A DNA stretch of 64,000 nt from Microbacterium ureisolvens. Its GTDB lineage: Bacteria; Actinomycetota; Actinomycetes; Actinomycetales; Microbacteriaceae. How positions within the stretch are numbered: the stretch's first letter is position 1; each line of letters starts with the position of its first letter. The notes beneath the pieces were generated by a model that did no database searches, was not told the origin of the DNA, and was given only the letters and a program-made list of their open reading frames with translations. The DNA lies in NCBI RefSeq assembly GCF_019511645.1, contig NZ_JAEUAX010000002.1:186001-250000 (forward strand), in the 5' to 3' direction. Shown here piece by piece: positions 50,259-59,600 of the stretch. Both the position numbers and the translations under genes were made by a program.

Positions 50259-50795
50259 ATGGCAGCACCCAAGCGCCTTCCGGTCGACCCGATCGCCGAG
50301 GCCAAGCGCCAGTGGATCGCCCATGGCTGGGAGGACGCCGCCGCGGGCATGACCGCCGTGACGTCGATCATCCGCGCGCAGCAGCTGCTGTTCGCCCGGA
50401 TCGACACCGCTCTGAAGCCGTTCGGCCTGTCGTTCGCGCGGTACGAGATGCTGCGCCTGCTCGGCTTCACGAGAGAGGGGCGGATGCCGATGGCCAGCGC
50501 CATCGCCCGCCTGCAGGTGCACCCGACCAGCGTCACGAACACCGTCGACCGCCTGGCCCGCGACGGTCTGGTGTCGCGGGAGCCGCACCCGGGCGACGGC
50601 CGCGCGGCGATGCTCGTGCTCACCGACTCCGGCCGTGAGCTCGTGGAGCGGGCGACGACCGCGCTGAACACCGAGGTCTTCGAGGATCCCGGGCTCACCG
50701 ACGCGGACACGACGGAGCTCGTGCGCATCATCGCGCGCTTGCGCAAGGACGCCGGCGACTTCACCGAGCCGAGACCCCAGCCCGACCCCCTCTGA
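50259..50795 (+). CDS. MarR-family transcriptional regulator
   Basis: A 178-residue winged-helix regulator. Core segments are FARYEMLRLLGFTREGRMPM, LQVHPTSVTNTVDRLARDGL (recognition helix) and VSREPHPGDGRAAMLVLTDSG (wing). GAGGAGG lies upstream of the ATG at 50259. It is divergent from etfBA and convergent with the enoyl-CoA hydratase gene. This position suggests that it controls fatty- or branched-acid catabolism, but the ligand and targets are not visible. Confidence 0.88.
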   Translation: MAAPKRLPVDPIAEAKRQWIAHGWEDAAAGMTAVTSIIRAQQLLFARIDTALKPFGLSFARYEMLRLLGFTREGRMPMASAIARLQVHPTSVTNTVDRLARDGLVSREPHPGDGRAAMLVLTDSGRELVERATTALNTEVFEDPGLTDADTTELVRIIARLRKDAGDFTEPRPQPDPL

Positions 50796-50834
50796 GCGCA
50801 CGGGGCTCCGGCTCTCCGCGAGACAGGGATTCCC

Positions 50835-50866
50835 GCCGAGACCGAGGACGTCGCCCTCGGTTCGGC
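50835..50866. terminator. Hairpin between MarR and enoyl-CoA hydratase genes
   Basis: GCCGAGACCGAGG (50835-50847) pairs with CCTCGGTTCGGC (50855-50866) with a one-base bulge. The left arm region 50834-50844 can pair instead, perfectly over 11 bases, with 50876-50886. It lies between convergent genes and may terminate in both directions. Confidence 0.55.
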
Positions 50867-50915
50867 GCGCATCCCCGGTCTCGGCGAGCGGGCTGGGGCT
50901 GTGTGCACGTCCGAT

Positions 50916-51707
50916 TCAGCGCCCCGTGAACTCAGGGGCGCGCTTCTCCCGGAAGGCCGCCATCCCCTCCTTCTGATCCTCGGTGTCGAAGAGGCTCGCG
51001 AACACGTGCTTCTCGAGGCGCAGCCCTTCGGCCAGGGGGACCTCGAGCGCGGCGTCCAGCACGGCCTTCGCGGCGTACAGCGACGGAAGGCTCTTCGACG
51101 CGATCGCCTCTGCTGTCTTCTGCGCCTCGGCGAGCAGGTCGGCAGTGGGGACGACGCGCGAGACGAGTCCGGACCGCTCGGCTTCCCCAGCATCCATCAT
51201 CCGTCCGGTGAGGATCAGCTCGGCCGCCTTGTAGTAGCCGACGGCGCGGATGAGGCGCTGCGAACCGCCCATGCCGGGAATGACCCCGAGGTTGATCTCG
51301 GGCTGGCCGAACTTCGCGGTGTCCGCGGCGAGGATGATGTCGCACATCATGGCGAGCTCGCAGCCGCCGCCGAGCGCGTAGCCCGAGACGGCCGCGATCA
51401 CGGGCGTGCGGACGGCGGCGAACTGCGTCCAGCCGCCGAAGTGGTCGCCCATGAGCATCTCGAGCCCCGACTTGGACTCCATCTCCTTGATGTCGGCGCC
51501 GGCGGCGAACGCGCGCTCCGAGCCGGTGACGACGATCGCGCCGATCCCCTCATCGGCATCGAAGACGGATGCTGCGGCCACGACGTCGCGGCACACCTGA
51601 GAGTTCAGCGCGTTGAGCGCCTCGGGCCGGTTGAGGGTGATCCACCCGACCCGGCCGCGCGTCTCGACGAGGATCGTCTCGTACTCGGTGGTGTGGTCCT
51701 CGGTCAT
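50916..51707 (-). CDS. Enoyl-CoA hydratase
   Basis: A 263-residue crotonase-fold enzyme that adds water to enoyl-CoA. Both catalytic glutamates are present, in [12 protein letters not shown] and [18 protein letters not shown]. The CoA-binding start reads [20 protein letters not shown], and the oxyanion region contains [11 protein letters not shown]. It lies downstream of the 3-hydroxyisobutyrate and acyl-CoA dehydrogenase genes, and may hydrate methacrylyl-CoA in valine degradation, although general short-chain activity is equally likely. A strong hairpin separates it from the gene before it. Confidence 0.9.
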   Translation of the reverse strand: MTEDHTTEYETILVETRGRVGWITLNRPEALNALNSQVCRDVVAAASVFDADEGIGAIVVTGSERAFAAGADIKEMESKSGLEMLMGDHFGGWTQFAAVRTPVIAAVSGYALGGGCELAMMCDIILAADTAKFGQPEINLGVIPGMGGSQRLIRAVGYYKAAELILTGRMMDAGEAERSGLVSRVVPTADLLAEAQKTAEAIASKSLPSLYAAKAVLDAALEVPLAEGLRLEKHVFASLFDTEDQKEGMAAFREKRAPEFTGR

Positions 51708-51759
51708 CGGTTCTCGCTTTCGTCTTGGGTCGTGGACATTCCACCAGAACAGGAGATCC

Positions 51760-51802
51760 GGCGGGGACGGGACGATTCCGCTCGAATCGCCCTGCCTCCG
51801 CC
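51760..51802. terminator. Long hairpin between mmsB and the enoyl-CoA hydratase gene
   Basis: Arms 51760-51778 and 51784-51802 form a 19-base stem with 15 Watson-Crick pairs and four mismatches. Each mismatch is a transition, so a G-U pair is possible at those positions on at least one strand. The loop is CGCTC. CAGGAGAT occurs as a direct repeat on both outer sides. It probably ends most transcripts from the mmsB side on the minus strand. Confidence 0.65.
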
Positions 51803-51851
51803 AGATCAGGAGATTTCGGCGAGCAGCCGGGCGGTCGGGGCGGAGCTCGGC

Positions 51852-52751
51852 TCAGTCGGAGAACTCGCGGATCGAGTTGATGATCCCCGAGAAGTCCTGG
51901 GTGGCGCCCGGGCCGTCGGCGTAGTGCGCGTAGATCTCGCGCGCGAGCATGCCCATGCGGGCATCGACTCCGGTGAGCTGGACGGCCTGCTCGGCAAGAC
52001 CCAGGTCCTTGTTCATGAGGGCACCCGAGAAGCCGGGCTGGTAGCCCCGGTTCGCGGGACTCGTCGGCACCGGCCCCGGCACCGGGCAGTTCGTGGTGAG
52101 CGCCCAGCACTGCCCCGACGCGTTCGACGCCACGTCGAAGAGCGCCTGGTGCGACAGCCCCAGCCGCTCCCCCAGCACGAATGCCTCGGCCACCGCGATC
52201 TGCGACACCGCGAGGATCATGTTGTTGCACACCTTCGCGGCCTGACCGAGCCCGGCTCCGCCGCAGTGCACGACACGTCGCCCCATCGCCTCGAGCAGCG
52301 GCCGGGCCGCCGCGAAGTCCTCGTCGGTGCCGCCCACCATGAACGCGAGCGTCGCGTTCTCCGCGCCGACCACCCCGCCCGACACGGGGGCGTCGAGCGA
52401 GCGGTGCCCGGCCGCTTCGGCGAGCGCGTGCGCGGCGCGCGCCTCGTCCACGGCGATCGTCGAGCAGTCGATGAACAGTGCTCCGGATGCTGCGACCCCG
52501 AGCAGTCCTTCCGCCCCACCCGAACCCCGATAGGCGTCGAGAACCTGCGCGCCGGTCTGGAACATCGTGATGACGACGTCCGCGGCGGTGGCGGCATCCG
52601 TCCCCGAATCCGCGACGGTCAGCCCCGCGTCTCGCGCCGCATCGACCGCGGCGGGGAAGACGTCGAAGCCGACCACCTCGTGACCGGTGCCCGCGAGGTT
52701 GCGCGCCATGGGCAGGCCCATGTGGCCGAGCCCCAGGAATGCGATCTTCAT
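51852..52751 (-). CDS. mmsB: 3-hydroxyisobutyrate dehydrogenase
   Basis: A 299-residue NAD-dependent beta-hydroxyacid dehydrogenase. It shows the nucleotide loop GLGHMGLPMARNLAGTGHEV, the substrate loop DAPVSGGVVGAENATLAFMV and the catalytic lysine in GLGQAAKVCNN. It oxidises 3-hydroxyisobutyrate to methylmalonate semialdehyde in valine catabolism. It starts 24 bases after the acyl-CoA dehydrogenase stop, so the two genes form an operon. Confidence 0.9.
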   Translation of the reverse strand: MKIAFLGLGHMGLPMARNLAGTGHEVVGFDVFPAAVDAARDAGLTVADSGTDAATAADVVITMFQTGAQVLDAYRGSGGAEGLLGVAASGALFIDCSTIAVDEARAAHALAEAAGHRSLDAPVSGGVVGAENATLAFMVGGTDEDFAAARPLLEAMGRRVVHCGGAGLGQAAKVCNNMILAVSQIAVAEAFVLGERLGLSHQALFDVASNASGQCWALTTNCPVPGPVPTSPANRGYQPGFSGALMNKDLGLAEQAVQLTGVDARMGMLAREIYAHYADGPGATQDFSGIINSIREFSD

Positions 52752-52775
52752 GTAGACCTCCTCGTCCTGAGACCG

Positions 52776-53948
52776 TCAGTGCGCGAGCAGCTGGCGGCCG
52801 ATGATCACGCGCATGATCTCGTTGGTCCCCTCAAGGATCTGATGCACGCGCAGATCGCGCACCACCTTCTCGATCCCGTAATCGTGGAGGTAGCCGTACC
52901 CCCCGTGCAGCTGCAGCGCCTGGTTCGCGACGGTGAAGCCCGCATCCGTCGCGAAGCGCTTGGCCATCGCGCACTGCATCGAGGCATCCGGAGCCTTCGC
53001 GTCGAGGGCGGCGGCGGCGTCCCGCACCAGGGCGCGCGCCGCGCGGAGCTCGGTGGCCATGTCGGCGAGCGCGAACACGACAGCCTGCTTCTCGGCGAGC
53101 GGCTCACCGAACGTGAAGCGCTCGTGAACGTACTTCACCGCACGGTCGAGCGCCCACTGCGCGCCGCCCAGCGAGCACGCGGCGATGTTGATGCGGCCGC
53201 CGTCCAGCGCCGACATCGCGATCTTGAAGCCCTGGCCTTCCCCGCCGAGGATGTGCGCCGCCGGCACCCGCACCTCGTCGAGGATCACCTGACGCGTGGG
53301 CTGGGCGTTCCACCCCATCTTGTGCTCGAGCTGGCCGAACGAGAGCCCGGGGGTGTCCGCCGGAACGACGAAGGCGGTGATGCCGCGGGCTCCGGCGTCG
53401 GCATCCGTGCGGGCCATGACGATGTAGACGGATGCCTCGCCCCCGCCCGAGATGAACTGCTTGACTCCGGTCAGCACATACTCGTCGCCCGAGCGGATCG
53501 CGCTCGTGGCGATGGCGGCGGCGTCCGATCCCGCCCCCGGCTCGGTGAGGCAGTAGCTGCCGAAGCCCTGCATCGATGTCAAGAGCGGCAGCCACTCCTG
53601 GCGCTGCGGCTCGCTGCCGTAGGCGTCGATCATCCACGCCACCATGTTGTGGATGGAGATGTAGGCGGCGATGGCGGGGTCGCCCTTCGCGAGCTCCTCG
53701 AAGATCAGCGCCGCGTCGGAGCGCGTGAGGCCCGAGCCGCCGACGTCCTCGCGGACATAGATGCCGCCGAGGCCGAGATCGCCGCCGAGGCGCAGGGTCT
53801 CGCGCGGGAAGTGCGACGACGCATCCCATTGCAGGGCGTGCGGCTCGAGTTCGGACTGTGCGAAGTCCCGCACGGCTTCGATGATGGCGGCGCGCTCGTC
53901 TTCGCTGATGGCGACGGGAGCGAGCACGGGGACAGGGGTGGCGTCCAT
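52776..53948 (-). CDS. Acyl-CoA dehydrogenase (isobutyryl-CoA type likely)
   Basis: A 390-residue FAD-dependent acyl-CoA dehydrogenase. Family signatures are CLTEPGAGSDAAAIATSAIR, GVKQFISGGGEASVYIVMAR, GGRINIAACSLGGAQWALDR and the C-terminal LHGGYGYLHDYGIEKVVRDL. Association with 3-hydroxyisobutyrate dehydrogenase points to isobutyryl-CoA as substrate. Electrons would go to the EtfAB proteins encoded 3 kb away. The ATG at 53948 gives a family-standard length. Confidence 0.9.
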   Translation of the reverse strand: MDATPVPVLAPVAISEDERAAIIEAVRDFAQSELEPHALQWDASSHFPRETLRLGGDLGLGGIYVREDVGGSGLTRSDAALIFEELAKGDPAIAAYISIHNMVAWMIDAYGSEPQRQEWLPLLTSMQGFGSYCLTEPGAGSDAAAIATSAIRSGDEYVLTGVKQFISGGGEASVYIVMARTDADAGARGITAFVVPADTPGLSFGQLEHKMGWNAQPTRQVILDEVRVPAAHILGGEGQGFKIAMSALDGGRINIAACSLGGAQWALDRAVKYVHERFTFGEPLAEKQAVVFALADMATELRAARALVRDAAAALDAKAPDASMQCAMAKRFATDAGFTVANQALQLHGGYGYLHDYGIEKVVRDLRVHQILEGTNEIMRVIIGRQLLAH

Positions 53949-54068
53949 TACGTCTCTCCGGTGAGTCAGGGTGACGGCTTCGTCACGACATCCAGAATAC
54001 TAGGACATCCATGCAATTGCTCGGAAGCCCGTGCACCCGAATCGTCCAGTGCAGTTCTCCCGCACAGC

Positions 54069-54102
54069 GAGGCGGCCTCCACCTCCGGGTGGGGGCCGCC
54101 TC
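54069..54102 (-). terminator. Hairpin after the YCII-domain gene
   Basis: Arms 54069-54082 and 54089-54102 form a 14-base stem with one mismatched position (A opposite the G/C column, a wobble at RNA level) and a CTCCGG loop. It lies six bases beyond the stop of the minus-strand YCII gene. Confidence 0.7.
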
Positions 54103-54108
54103 TGCGCG

Positions 54109-54441
54109 TCACTGGTCCCAGACCATGAACGGGCGCAATTCGAGCTGACCGTTGCGGGCCATCGGATGCCGCGACGCGATCTCGACCGCCTCATCCAGGT
54201 TCTCCACCTCGAGGATGTCGAACCCGCAGATGACCTCGGCGGTCTCGACGTACGGACCGCGGCTCGTGAGCACCTTGCCGCCGCGCACCTTCACCACCGT
54301 GGAGTCGGACTGCGGGGCGAGCACCTCGCCGATGACCCGCTTGCCGCTGGCGTCGAGCGGATCGACCCACAGGTCGACGTCCGACTCGTCGGCTTCCGCG
54401 TCGGGCTCGAGCGACGTGACGACGAACATCATGTACTTCAT
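54109..54441 (-). CDS. YCII-related (DGPF) domain protein
   Basis: A 110-residue protein that begins MKYMMFVVTS and has the conserved DGPF-type core: LAPQSDSTVVKVRGGKVLTS, RGPYVETAEVICGFDILEVE and the ending HPMARNGQLELRPF. These proteins form ferredoxin-like dimers and usually accompany an ECF sigma factor, but none is adjacent here. The function is unknown. An inverted repeat (54465-54474 and 54494-54503) lies just upstream of its ribosome site. Confidence 0.88.
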   Translation of the reverse strand: MKYMMFVVTSLEPDAEADESDVDLWVDPLDASGKRVIGEVLAPQSDSTVVKVRGGKVLTSRGPYVETAEVICGFDILEVENLDEAVEIASRHPMARNGQLELRPFMVWDQ

Positions 54442-54547
54442 GGGGTGATCCTTCCGGTTGTGGGCGGCCGTCCGCCAGCCTCACTCCGGTCGTCGGACGG
54501 CCGACAGCGAGGTCGACACTTTCGCGCAGAAGTTTTCGGGCGCGTCG

Positions 54548-55864
54548 TCACCGCAGTGTGCGGGAGTGCGGTCGCCGGGCGATCGCGCCGCTGATCACCG
54601 CGGCGACGGCGCACAGCCCGGCCGCCGCGAACCATGCGACGGTGTACTGCCCGGTCTGGTCGCGCACGATCCCGGCGAGCACCGACGCGATGCCCGCACC
54701 GATCTGGTGGGCTGCGAACACCCACCCGAACACCAGCGGGCCTCGGTCGCCGAAGATCTCACGGCACAGAGCGATCGTCGGCGGCACGGTCGCGACCCAG
54801 TCGAGCCCATACACGACGATGAAGACGACGATGCTCGGCTCCAGGGTCGACGAGAGCAGGCTCGGCAGGAACAGCAGACTGATCCCGCGACCCGCGTAGT
54901 AGACCGCGAGCAGGATGCGGGGATTGAACCGGTCGGTGAGCCAGCCCGACAGCACCGTACCGGCGATGTCGAAGATGCCGACGACCGCGAGCAATCCGGC
55001 CGCGGTGGTCTGCGGCATCCCATGATCATGTGCACTGGGGATGAAGTGGGTGCCGACGAGCCCGTTCGTCGTGGCACCGCAGATGGCGAAGCCGGCCACG
55101 AGAGCCCAGAACGCGCGCACCTTCGACGCGTCGCGCAACGCCCGCAGCGCGAGTGCTGCCGCTCCGTCGCCCCGCGCCGGCCGGACCGCTGGTACCGGCG
55201 CCTTCTCGACGGCAGGGTCGGGTTCTCCGTAGCGCCCCACTCCCAGATCGGTCGGCCGGTCCCGGAGCAGCGCGAGGACGAGCGGCACGACGAGCAGCGC
55301 GCCGCTCGCGATGATGAGGGAGGCGACCCGCCAGCCGTAATCCTCGGCCGCGACGGCGATGATCGGCAGGAAGATGAGCTGACCGGTCGCGCTCCCGGCG
55401 GTCAGGACGCCCGAAACGAGCCCCCGTCGCTTCGCGAACCACGTGTCGGTCACGGTCGCGGCGAACACGAGCGCCATCGAGCCCGTGCCGAGGCCGATCA
55501 GCAGCCCCCACGTGAGCAGCAGCATCCACGGCGCGGTGACGAACACGGTGAGCGCCGCCCCCGCGGCGATCAACAGGAGCGCCGTCGCCGTGACCGCCCG
55601 GATGCCGAACCGCTGCATCAGGGCGGCCGCGAACGGCGCGGTGAGCCCGAAGAGCAGCAGGTTCAGCGTGACCGCGACCGACATCTCGGTGAGCGACCAG
55701 CCGAATTCCTCCTCGAGCGGCAGCATCAGCGCGCCGGGTGCCGCCCGGAACCCCGCCGCTCCGATCAGCGCGACGAGCGCGGTCGCCGCGACGAACCAGG
55801 CGGGATGGATCCGTCGCGAGCGGGGAACGGTCCCCACGCCCTCGGGTTCGTCGAGCCGGCTCAC
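54548..55864 (-). CDS. Major facilitator superfamily transporter
   Basis: A 438-residue carrier with about twelve membrane helices and a central cytoplasmic loop rich in Pro/Ala (DPAVEKAPVPAVRPARGD). The motif between helices 4 and 5 region reads TVTDTWFAKRRGLVSGVLTAG, typical of monocarboxylate/oxalate-type MFS proteins. The start is at 55864. No linked catabolic gene indicates a substrate. Confidence 0.87.
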   Translation of the reverse strand: MSRLDEPEGVGTVPRSRRIHPAWFVAATALVALIGAAGFRAAPGALMLPLEEEFGWSLTEMSVAVTLNLLLFGLTAPFAAALMQRFGIRAVTATALLLIAAGAALTVFVTAPWMLLLTWGLLIGLGTGSMALVFAATVTDTWFAKRRGLVSGVLTAGSATGQLIFLPIIAVAAEDYGWRVASLIIASGALLVVPLVLALLRDRPTDLGVGRYGEPDPAVEKAPVPAVRPARGDGAAALALRALRDASKVRAFWALVAGFAICGATTNGLVGTHFIPSAHDHGMPQTTAAGLLAVVGIFDIAGTVLSGWLTDRFNPRILLAVYYAGRGISLLFLPSLLSSTLEPSIVVFIVVYGLDWVATVPPTIALCREIFGDRGPLVFGWVFAAHQIGAGIASVLAGIVRDQTGQYTVAWFAAAGLCAVAAVISGAIARRPHSRTLR

Positions 55865-55987
55865 GCCGCCGACTTTGTGTGAAGAATGCGATCGCTGTCA
55901 AGTGGCGCGGGAGATCATCCTCCGGATGGACTCGGATGAGACTCCGGGCTGACGCGGTGGCGGGCCTCGCTCCGTAGCGTCGACGGC

Positions 55988-56167
55988 ATGGTCAGCACCA
56001 CGTCCACGATCCCGGTCACCCGTCGCCGCGAGCTCTCCGCTGCTGCGGCGCTGCTTCTCACCATCGGGGGCAACATCCTCGTCGTCACGATCGCCGCGCT
56101 CGCGGTCGCCGGTGTCGCCGTCGCGGCCGCCCTGGTGTTCGGGCCGCAGCTGATGGAACTGATCTAG
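55988..56167 (+). CDS. Small single-helix membrane protein
   Basis: A 59-residue protein: a basic N-terminus with VTRRRE, then an unbroken hydrophobic stretch of roughly 38 residues (SAAAALLLTIGGNILVVTIA onward), enough for one long or two short helices, ending in FGPQLMELI. The ATG at 55988 is the first in frame. I do not recognise the family. Composition and frame are like neighbouring genes. Confidence 0.6.
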   Translation: MVSTTSTIPVTRRRELSAAAALLLTIGGNILVVTIAALAVAGVAVAAALVFGPQLMELI

Positions 56168-56258
56168 TCGTCGACCGCAGCGGCGATCTGGTGCGCATCG
56201 GCAGCGTCATCAGAACTCCGCGCGTGACCCGCGCTGCGGACTCCCCTAGGCTCCCGCC

Positions 56259-56609
56259 ATGACCGACGTCGCGACGCGCAAGCCCCGCCCCGGAACCAGC
56301 CTGCGGGGGTTCTCCGCCCCGATCCTGCTGTTCGCCGGCATCGTGCTCGTGCCCGCCACGCTGTCTCTTCTGGCGACGAGCTGGGAGGCGCCCGACGACC
56401 CCGCCTACATCCGGATGGCTTTCGCGAGCGTCGCCGGCTCGACGATCGCCATCGCGACGGTGGTGGGAGTGCTCGTCGACCGCGTCGTCCGCCGCGCGAC
56501 GGTGTCGACGATCGCGCTCTTCGCCCTCATCGCCCTCGTCGTCGTGTTCTGGCAGCTGAGCACGATCTCGAGCGCCGCCGACACCCTGCTCGTCCGGATG
56601 AGTCTCTGA
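56259..56609 (+). CDS. Small three-helix membrane protein
   Basis: A 116-residue protein with three hydrophobic segments (ILLFAGIVLVPATLSLLATS, FASVAGSTIAIATVVGVLV, IALFALIALVVVFWQL) after a basic leader (RKPRPGTSLRG). No known motif is present. It is 92 bases after the other small membrane protein on the same strand; the two might be expressed together. Confidence 0.7.
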   Translation: MTDVATRKPRPGTSLRGFSAPILLFAGIVLVPATLSLLATSWEAPDDPAYIRMAFASVAGSTIAIATVVGVLVDRVVRRATVSTIALFALIALVVVFWQLSTISSAADTLLVRMSL

Positions 56610-56613
56610 CACG

Positions 56614-56652
56614 CACCGCGCCCGCTCGTCGCGACGACGGGCGGGCGCGGTG
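56614..56652. terminator. Bidirectional 18-bp hairpin
   Basis: Arms 56614-56631 and 56635-56652 pair over 18 bases with a single wobble position and a three-base loop. It lies between the convergent stops of the small membrane protein and the amylase-pullulanase. Confidence 0.75.
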
Positions 56653-56663
56653 GTGTCGTGGCC

Positions 56664-59600
56664 TCAGCGGCGCTGGGTCTCGACCAGCACCACCGCCGTG
56701 CGGGCGGGCACCGTGACCGTCCCGGTCGAGGCGTTCCACGTGGTCGTCTTCACGACCGCGTCCGAGCCGTTCGCGAGCGCCGGCGTCAGGGCGAACGAGC
56801 GGCCCTTCAGCTCCGCGATCGTCTGGCTCGTCGCCTCGGTCCCCGCGTTGAAGACCACGAGGGCGCCCTTCAGAGTCGGGTCGACGTCCTTGCCCACGAG
56901 GTCGTCGATGAGCATCACGATCACGCCGGGGTCGGCATCCGTCCCGCTGTTCGGGAACGTCACCTTCTCGCCGATCAGCGCGGCAGACCCGAGCCGGAGC
57001 AGGCCGACCTCCTCACGCACGCGGAGCAGATCGAGAGCGGATGCCTCGGCCGTGGCGATGTCCGACGCCGCCGGCTTGTTCGCCGGGTTCGCCAGCAGCG
57101 GCTGCTTGATCGCCCACGAGGTGCCGTTGTCGGCCTCGCGCGGCAGACCCGACCCGAAAGTCGACTCCTGGCCGGTCCAGTCGATGCGGTTGAACCAGTC
57201 GCCCGAGTTGTAGCTGTTGCGGTCGAGCGACTTCGAGCGCAGCAGCTCGGTGCCGGCGTGCCAGAACGACGGGGTCTGTGCGAACGCGGTGGTCGCGAGC
57301 GACAGCGTGTTCATGCGCACGCGGTCGGCCATCGTGGTGTCGGCGGGGAGCTTGAGCACCGACAGGTCGTACAGCGTCTCGTTGTCGTGCGCGTCGACGT
57401 AGGTGATGATCTCGTCGGGCTGGTCGGCATACCCCGCCGGCGAGCCGCGGTAGTCCAGCTCGTCGCCCGCCTTCACGGCGCCCGTGTGGTCGGTCAGCGT
57501 GTAGTCACGGAGGTTTCCCGCGAGGCCCAGCTTCACGAGATCGGTCTGGTGCGCGAGGTCGGCGAGGGCCGCTTCGGCCGTGCCGTTGATCGGCGCGCCG
57601 TTGGGGTCGGTGCCGAGGCCGGTGCCGAAGCCCTGCTGCTGGATCGTCTCGCCGGCGACCGGGCTGCCGCCGTGGACGGCGTCGCGCAGCCTGTCGCTGA
57701 ACGTGCCGATGCCCGTGCCGCCGAGCTGCCCCTGCGTGGCCTGCTCGAAGAGGGCGTTGTTCGCGACCTCGCCGAAGTTCCAGCCCTCGCCGTAGAGGTA
57801 GATCGCCTTGCCGTCGACCCCGTCGCCCTTGAGCGTGAGCTCGTCGAGCGCCGCACGGATCGCGAGCATGTTCTCCTTCGAGTGGTGGCCCATCAGGTCG
57901 AAGCGGAAGCCGTCGACCTTGTACTCACGGGCCCAGGTCACGACCGAGTCGACCATCAGCTTCTGCGCGACCTCGTGCTCCGTGGCCACGTTCTGGCAGC
58001 ACGTCGACGTCTCGACGCCGCCCGCGAGGTTGAGGCGCTGGTAGTACCCGGGCACGACCTGGTCGAGCACCGAGGTCGGCGCCTGACCCGACGCCGAGGT
58101 GTGGTTGAACACCTGGTCGAGCACGACCTGCAGGCCCATGCCGTGCAGCGCCCCCACCATCGAGCGGAACTCCGCGACGCGCGCGCCGCCCTCGGGGTCG
58201 GTGGCATACGAGCCTTCGGGCACCGAGTAGTGGTACGGGTCGTAGCCCCAGTTGAAGCCGTCGGCGTCCACGATCTGGTCGATGCATGCCTGCTGCTCGG
58301 TGCTGTCGGCCGCGTACGACGCCAGGTCGCAGTCCGGAACGGCCTGCGAGGAGCGGTCCTCCTGGATCGTGGCGATGTCGAAGGTCGGCAGCAGATGCAC
58401 CGTGTTGATGCCCGCGTCGGCGAGCTGGCGCAGCTGCGTCGTGCCCGCGCTGTCGCGCGAGAACGCCGCGTACGTGCCCCGTTCGGCCTCCGGCACCGAC
58501 TCGTCGGTGATCGAGAAGTCACGCACGTGCAGCTCGTAGATCGCACGGTCGACCGGTCGGTCGATCGCGGGCGCCTTCGTCTTCTCCCAGCCCTTCGGAC
58601 GCCACTGCTTGTCGTTCGGGTCGATCGCGACCGACCGCTCGGAGTTCGTCGTCAGCGCGACCGAGTACGGGTCCGTGACGTCGTTCGTCTCGATCTTGCC
58701 GGTGGTCGGGGCGTAGACGACGACCTCCCACAGGTACTCGTCGCCCTTCAGTGCCTTCGTGCCCTTCACCGTCCAGATTCCGGATGCTGCGTCCCACGCC
58801 GCCTCGTGGCGCACGGGGTCGCCATCGGCTCCGGCGTCCCACGTGAGCAGGGTCGCGCTCTGGGCGGTGGGCGCCCACAGGCGGAACGTCGGCTTGTCCT
58901 TCGAGAACGTCACACCGAGGTCGGCGTCGGCCAGCGCGTCCGCGTAGAGGTCGTCGAGCACACCCGGGATCTGCACCCCGGTGAAGCCCGAGAGCACGCC
59001 GTCGGCGTCGCGCTGCGACACCGCGAGCTGGCCGCGGACGAGGGCGGCAGCATCCGTCCCCGAAGGCACGCTCAGCGCGACGAAGTTCGCGAGAGCAGGG
59101 AAGTCGGCCTTCTGCTCGGCGGTCAGCCCGCTCTCGACCACCGTGAGCTCGACCACGTCACCACCCGTGATCTCGCCGTCCGAGAGTGCGATCGACGCGT
59201 CGGCCGAGGCGTGCAGCTGCCACGAGCCGTCGGCGGGCACGGCGCCGAGGTCGGCCGGCCAGGCGATCGTGTCGGCGTCGATCCAGTGCGCGCGATGCTC
59301 TCCCACACCGGCGAGCGGCGGGTCGGTCTCCTCGATCTCGAGCACGTGGGTCGCGAGGGTGTAGCGGAAGGCGATCAGCTTGCCGTCGCTCGCGCTGAAC
59401 GAGTAGTTTGCGCCGCTCGGTGCTCCTCCCACGCCGTAGTTCTCGTTCCAGCCGAGGCCGTGCGCGACCTTGATCTCGTAGGCGCCGGCGGGGATCTCGT
59501 CGGTCGAGAACTCGTAGACGCCGTCCTTGTCGCCGTCGGCCATGAGTGTCGCGAGGCAGCCCGGATCCCAGTCGCCGGCGCAGCCCAGCTCGCTCTGCGC

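Noticed and set aside
50901..54128. A 1075-codon plus-strand frame opposite the valine-degradation genes
   Set aside because: Shadow of three clear minus-strand enzymes; composition is typical of an antisense frame.
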